A stretch of 64,000 nucleotides of DNA, from positions 65,263,646 to 65,327,645 of the forward strand of contig CM060193.1 in assembly GCA_030549335.1 (NCBI GenBank), given 5' to 3'. Of the stretch, positions 59,988 to 64,000 are shown piece by piece. The stretch is from Pontederia crassipes. Taxonomy: Eukaryota; Streptophyta; Magnoliopsida; Commelinales; Pontederiaceae. The notes under the pieces were generated by a model that saw nothing but the letters and a program-made list of their open reading frames with translations, was not told the DNA's origin and searched no databases. Within the stretch, counting starts at the first letter, position 1. Each line of letters opens with the position of its first letter. The translations under genes were made by a program, and so were the position numbers.

Positions 59988-61404
59988 AGGAATCATACAA
60001 AACAAGTTTTAAAATTGAATCACTAAACTAATATAAGGTTGTATATATTAAAAGGTAAGAATGACGTACTAATTGCTGTAGGCGTAGTAACGTGTGACTC
60101 CGCGTCGCCCATCATCCGATCTAATCTCGATGGTAGATTCTACGAGCGCACATGAACTGACTACAAAAGTTGGCAGAGATTGGTTCATTTTCTTTTTTGG
60201 CTCAACAAGTCCATCTTATTTTTCTCCTCTTCGTGTCAATCCGACAAAGTCGAATTCCACCACCGCGTAGGTGATTCCACGAGGAGAAGAAGGCAACGAT
60301 CGGATTTTCAATGAGGGTTCAATCAACTAGAACACATCATTCAATATCCTAATCTTGTCTAGTCTCAATTCCATGTCAAACTAGGTTACACCACAGGCCC
60401 TAAAGTGCCCCCCGACACCAATGAACAATGCAAAACTGAGCGGGGGCATGGTAGCTGATGGAGGCAACAATGGAGCGATAGTCCAGGGCAAAGAAGTAAA
60501 GGTTCTGACCTCGGAGCGTGACACCCAATGAAACGTCGATTGAGGCTAGACGCGGACATGGAGTGATGAGGATGAGGCGATTGACAATGAGGTTGGGGTC
60601 AGAGGGGAAGAGGAGAAAGCAACGATAGTGAGGGCGACAGGGAAGACGACAAGGGAGAGTAGGGTGGAGGAGGATATGAGGGATCTACAGCAAGCACAGC
60701 TGCACCATCGATATCGTCGACTGGAGAGGAGGATGTAGGCGGCCTACGATGGGGGTTCTTCGAAGGTGACAATAGGGATGCCGTAATAAGTTGGAGGAGG
60801 TGGTTGAAGAAACGACACTACTTGGTCGCTCATGGCGGCGAGTTTCATCATGGTTCTAGTGGATGTAAGCATTGGAGGAGGGGAAGAGGAGGTAAGAGTA
60901 TGGGACGAGTCACCCATGTGGACCAGATCAACTCACATGTTCGACAAAAAAAAAGAGAATGAACCACTTTTGGTTTTAGAAATTGGTGGTCGAAGGAGGA
61001 AGCATCGATGTGCGATCGAATGCTCCTAAGAACATATCTGATGCTGCTACACCCCTATGAGCATAATATGCCTATTATTTCCATATTAAAATCTTAGGCA
61101 AGTGTTTTAGTGAAGTTAAATTCGGACATCTACAAGACGATTAAACTTTGGCCTTCAGAAAAATTGAAACGCCAAAATTTGACTTTTCTTCTTTCTTTTC
61201 AATCTCAATTCTTTGAAACCCTCCTTTGACAATTTATTTTAAAAACTCATTAGACAAGTAGTTGGTGATCGATTGGTTATGTTCCATGGTTAACCACTGA
61301 CACATTTGATCCTCTTTGGCATAATAAATGAAAATTAATAGAAAAATTAGATAGAATCACTTATGTTTAGGATATTGGATTTGAGATCATCATACCAAGT
61401 TGTT
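59988..61404. other. intergenic DNA with a GC-richer decayed patch
   Basis: 60080-61030 is GC-richer, with a 65-codon frame at 60832 (+) but no recognised domain; ATCTAATCTCGATGG near 60119 resembles the start of the patch at 34981. It is probably a decayed repeat. Confidence 0.4.
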
Positions 61405-61594
61405 GTACTTGATATTGTAGGATATTCAAATGCAGATTTCAAAGGTGATATTCACATCATGTTACTTATTTTTATTGGATGGAGTAGTCATTTCTTAAGG
61501 TAGCATAAAATAAGGATGCATGGGTAGATACACTTATGTGCTTGAGTACATTGCTTGTATTATAGCAGTCACCTATAGAGTTTGACTCATATAC

Positions 61595-61629
<35 letters not shown>

Positions 61630-61978
61630 ATTAGTACCTAATCTCGTGGACCACTACAAATGTATTGTGATAATCAAGTTGTGCAACCAATAGTTCAAAA
61701 GAAAAACAAATTGAGATAGAATATCGCTATATATAAAAATATAGTAATAAAAAGAAAGTGATAGTGTCCTACATGCATATTAGTAATATGCTACTTGATT
61801 CTTTCACAAAGGAAATATGAGACATTCATCAAACATATTGATTTGATGGGACTCGAAAAGAATTGAGCTAATGCAAAGTCTTAACGGATAATAGATTTTA
61901 GAATGATTTTACATCTTTGGACGACACTACACGAATAGTGGAGTGTGGATATCATGACCATAATGGCCAAATGGGAGA
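61405..61978 (+). pseudogene. Ty1-copia RNase H relic and polypurine tract
   Basis: Broken frames give DIVGYSNADFKGD (the GYSDADWAGD motif of copia RNase H), then MYCDNQVVQP, then KQIEIEYRYI and VSYMHISNMLLDSFTKE (the TKHIEVDYHFI and DQLADIFTK blocks), in the correct order. Stops and shifts occur throughout. A polypurine tract AAATGGGAGA at 61969-61978 follows, directly before an LTR-like start. An AT/CATA simple repeat at 61589-61629 interrupts the sequence. Confidence 0.75.
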
Positions 61979-62310
61979 TATTGGTAGATGATCAATATGT
62001 TCATTGCCATAATTATGGGGATGGTGATAAATGGAATCGCAAAGTGCCATTAATAGGTGATTCCTAAAATTATGGAGCATCATTAATAGACGATTTAATC
62101 GCCTATGATTGGCAACATGACAACAATAATTATGGCACTTATTAGAAGCACAATCAGCAAGCATGGCCATCGGCAGTTGACGATGAATGAAGGCGGGACT
62201 TCTTGGATGTGTGCTCCTATAAGAAGAACGATGTTCCTTCGATATTATCAATTGGCTAGAATCCCTCAAAAGCTATTCCAACTTTGTTTAGTTACATACT
62301 TGTGATTTTG
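61979..62310 (+). mobile_element. 3' LTR of the copia relic, end uncertain
   Basis: It begins TATTGG immediately after the polypurine tract, where copia LTRs begin TGTTGG, so one base has probably changed. A CTATAAGAAG motif near 62217 could be its TATA region. The 3' border is not recognisable and the end given is approximate. It does not match the solo LTR at 2844. Confidence 0.45.
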
Positions 62311-64000
62311 ATTTGAACGGGAACTAGGATTAACGTTTAAAAATATAAAAAATGGGTTTAATGAGTGTATCACGTGCTTTATGTGTCAAACGACTTTGCA
62401 CATGTCTTTTTTATTATTTTTTTTTCAATATCTTTCTTCATTAATATTTATAGGATCATTGATGATAATAAAAATGTGATTCAAGTTATCAAAAATTATA
62501 TTCATCATTTTCAAAATTTTATGAATTCCTACACATTATTATCCTTCAAAATAGATATAGTCATTTTTCTATAATTGCTTATACTGTAAAAATACTTTTT
62601 TGTTATCATTAATGTCCTCTAAGTTATTAGTAAAGAAAGTAATCGAAAAATATAAAAAATATATGTGTAAAATCGTTTGATATGCATGCTATATGAAGAA
62701 CACGTGAATGATGCATGAATGTTTATACATATTTTACATGCATCATTTAGGCGAATTTTCATAGTTTTTAACATTGCATACATCTATTTTCTTATTTATT
62801 TTCTTAAATTCTTTCAAGTCAGAAGCTACACACTTTTGATTATTTTATTATCAGGATCATCATTTTGGAGGTGCAAAGTGATGGATCGAAAAGACACGCA
62901 AAACAGAGCACAAAGAACATGTATGATTGAGTTCAAGAAGAACCCAGGCCAGGTTGACGTTAAAAACCAATTCCTAATCGATCTCAGCCTACAAATAAAA
63001 TCTAAACAAAATTTGGCCCGAGTTTGAACAAACTCGATCCTAGTTTGAACAAACTCGGTCCGAGTTCAGTACAATTAGCCAAACTGGTGGACGACTATGA
63101 TTTTTCGGTCGACTTTCACTCAAATTTGAGCCATGAATTCAACTCGGAACCCTAGAAGGTTGTCACCCCTATAAATATGGATGTACCACGAACCCAAAGA
63201 GCATGCAATCTCGGAGCTTGATGCTTTATTCGTACCAGAAATGAGAGACGGAGTTCTACTACATGCCACTGCAAATCAACCAAGAACTAGATGATTTTGA
63301 GGTTTCAGGTGATCGTTTGGTACATTATTTCGGCCAAAGCTTGTTCCAAAGACATCCACCACTTTAAGAGAGTTTGATTTATAATTTCTAATATTTAATT
63401 TAGATTTTCTCTCTCAAATTTGATGGTAATCCTTCGAATTATGGATTAATTAAGTTGTTAGAGAAAGACCATGTTAAACTTTGATTTTATCTTAATATAA
63501 ATGTTGTCTGAATCAGATCGGACAATGACTCGGTCAAGTGTCTATTTCAGGTCGGATCGATCAAATCATCCAGTCGGATCGAATAATAATAAAATAATAT
63601 ATTTAATATGATGTATTAAATTAAGCTATCATATTAATAGATGTTAAAAATTAATTATATAAAAATAACAATAGTAAATCATCAAAACATTAAAAAAACT
63701 AATGTTAAAATCATTACACATTTAATAAATTAAAATCTTATGAAATTATATTCTTCTCATTTTTTTATATTACATATCTTTGTCTTTTATGTTAAAAGTA
63801 ATATCATGATCACATATAAATATATAATATAATTAGTGGTTAACTATCTAATTTGAACTTATTAGATACTAAATTAAAGAAAATTAAAATTTGTGTATTT
63901 ATAATATTATATATATATATATGTATATAACTATACTATATTATACTAATTATTTTGATATTATTGTATGTTATACATATGACAAAGAAGTTTGTATCCT
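62311..64000. other. AT-rich intergenic DNA
   Basis: A moderately GC region at 62870-63320 contains CTATAAATATGG near 63171 and a frame of about 50 codons with no recognised family. The last 600 bp are extremely AT-rich. No gene is supported. Confidence 0.5.

Noticed and set aside
1..64000. CRISPR arrays, bacterial operons, organellar inserts, tRNA and rRNA genes.
   Set aside because: None was seen. The regularly spaced repeats present are microsatellites or two-copy tandem duplications, and no cloverleaf or rRNA segment was recognised by eye. A tRNA scan would settle the tRNA point.

Overview
The window is nuclear DNA from a flowering plant. Genes are split by GT-AG introns, the intergenic DNA is AT-rich, and non-LTR and LTR retrotransposon relics, SINEs, MITE-like elements and long microsatellites are common. 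The proteins look like those of a monocot; a Zingiberales-type genome is only my guess. Five conserved genes could be reconstructed exon by exon, with reading phase preserved across every junction.

Layout: 1-7.3 kb is intergenic. It holds a possible exon end at the left edge, a GC-rich patch with a 120-bp tandem repeat, a solo LTR with a 5-bp target duplication, an LTR-like relic and several simple repeats. At 7.6-10.5 kb (+) lies an ICE1/SCREAM bHLH transcription factor gene with a short uORF. At 10.5-16.3 kb are a 182-bp SINE, an LTR-like dispersed repeat and a 33-bp-arm inverted repeat. At 16.4-22.7 kb (+) lies a plastid-type monofunctional aspartate kinase gene whose introns have collected two 5'-truncated LINE copies and a SINE. 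At 26.5-31.5 kb (-) lies an ARF2-type auxin response factor.

From 32 to 47 kb no conserved complete gene is visible. The stretch has GC-rich islands, an RNase H-like LINE relic, a 74-bp GA microsatellite, two MITE-like elements, a SINE, a possible small gene near 41.4 kb and possible importin-like relics near 46.5 kb. At 47.6-51.2 kb (-) lies the ESCRT-III-related gene VPS60/CHMP5. At 52.6-58.5 kb (-) lies an RNF10/Mag2-type RING-HC protein gene. From 58.7 to 64 kb are a MITE-like element with matching ends and 3-bp duplications, and a decayed Ty1-copia 3' end (RNase H, polypurine tract, LTR start).

The five genes have unrelated housekeeping or regulatory roles: cold and stomatal transcription, aspartate-family amino-acid synthesis, auxin response, endosomal sorting and ubiquitin ligation. 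They do not form a cluster or pathway. The mobile elements are the most informative non-genic signal. RTE-type LINE fragments and the ~180-bp SINEs share the same 3' tail ending in (TTG)n, and several insertions keep target-site duplications. I found no convincing undescribed system. The best second-look items are the LINE/SINE tail sharing, an intronic 130-bp tandem duplication that copies a 3' splice site, the ICE1 uORF with its repeated leader, and the strong inverted repeats.
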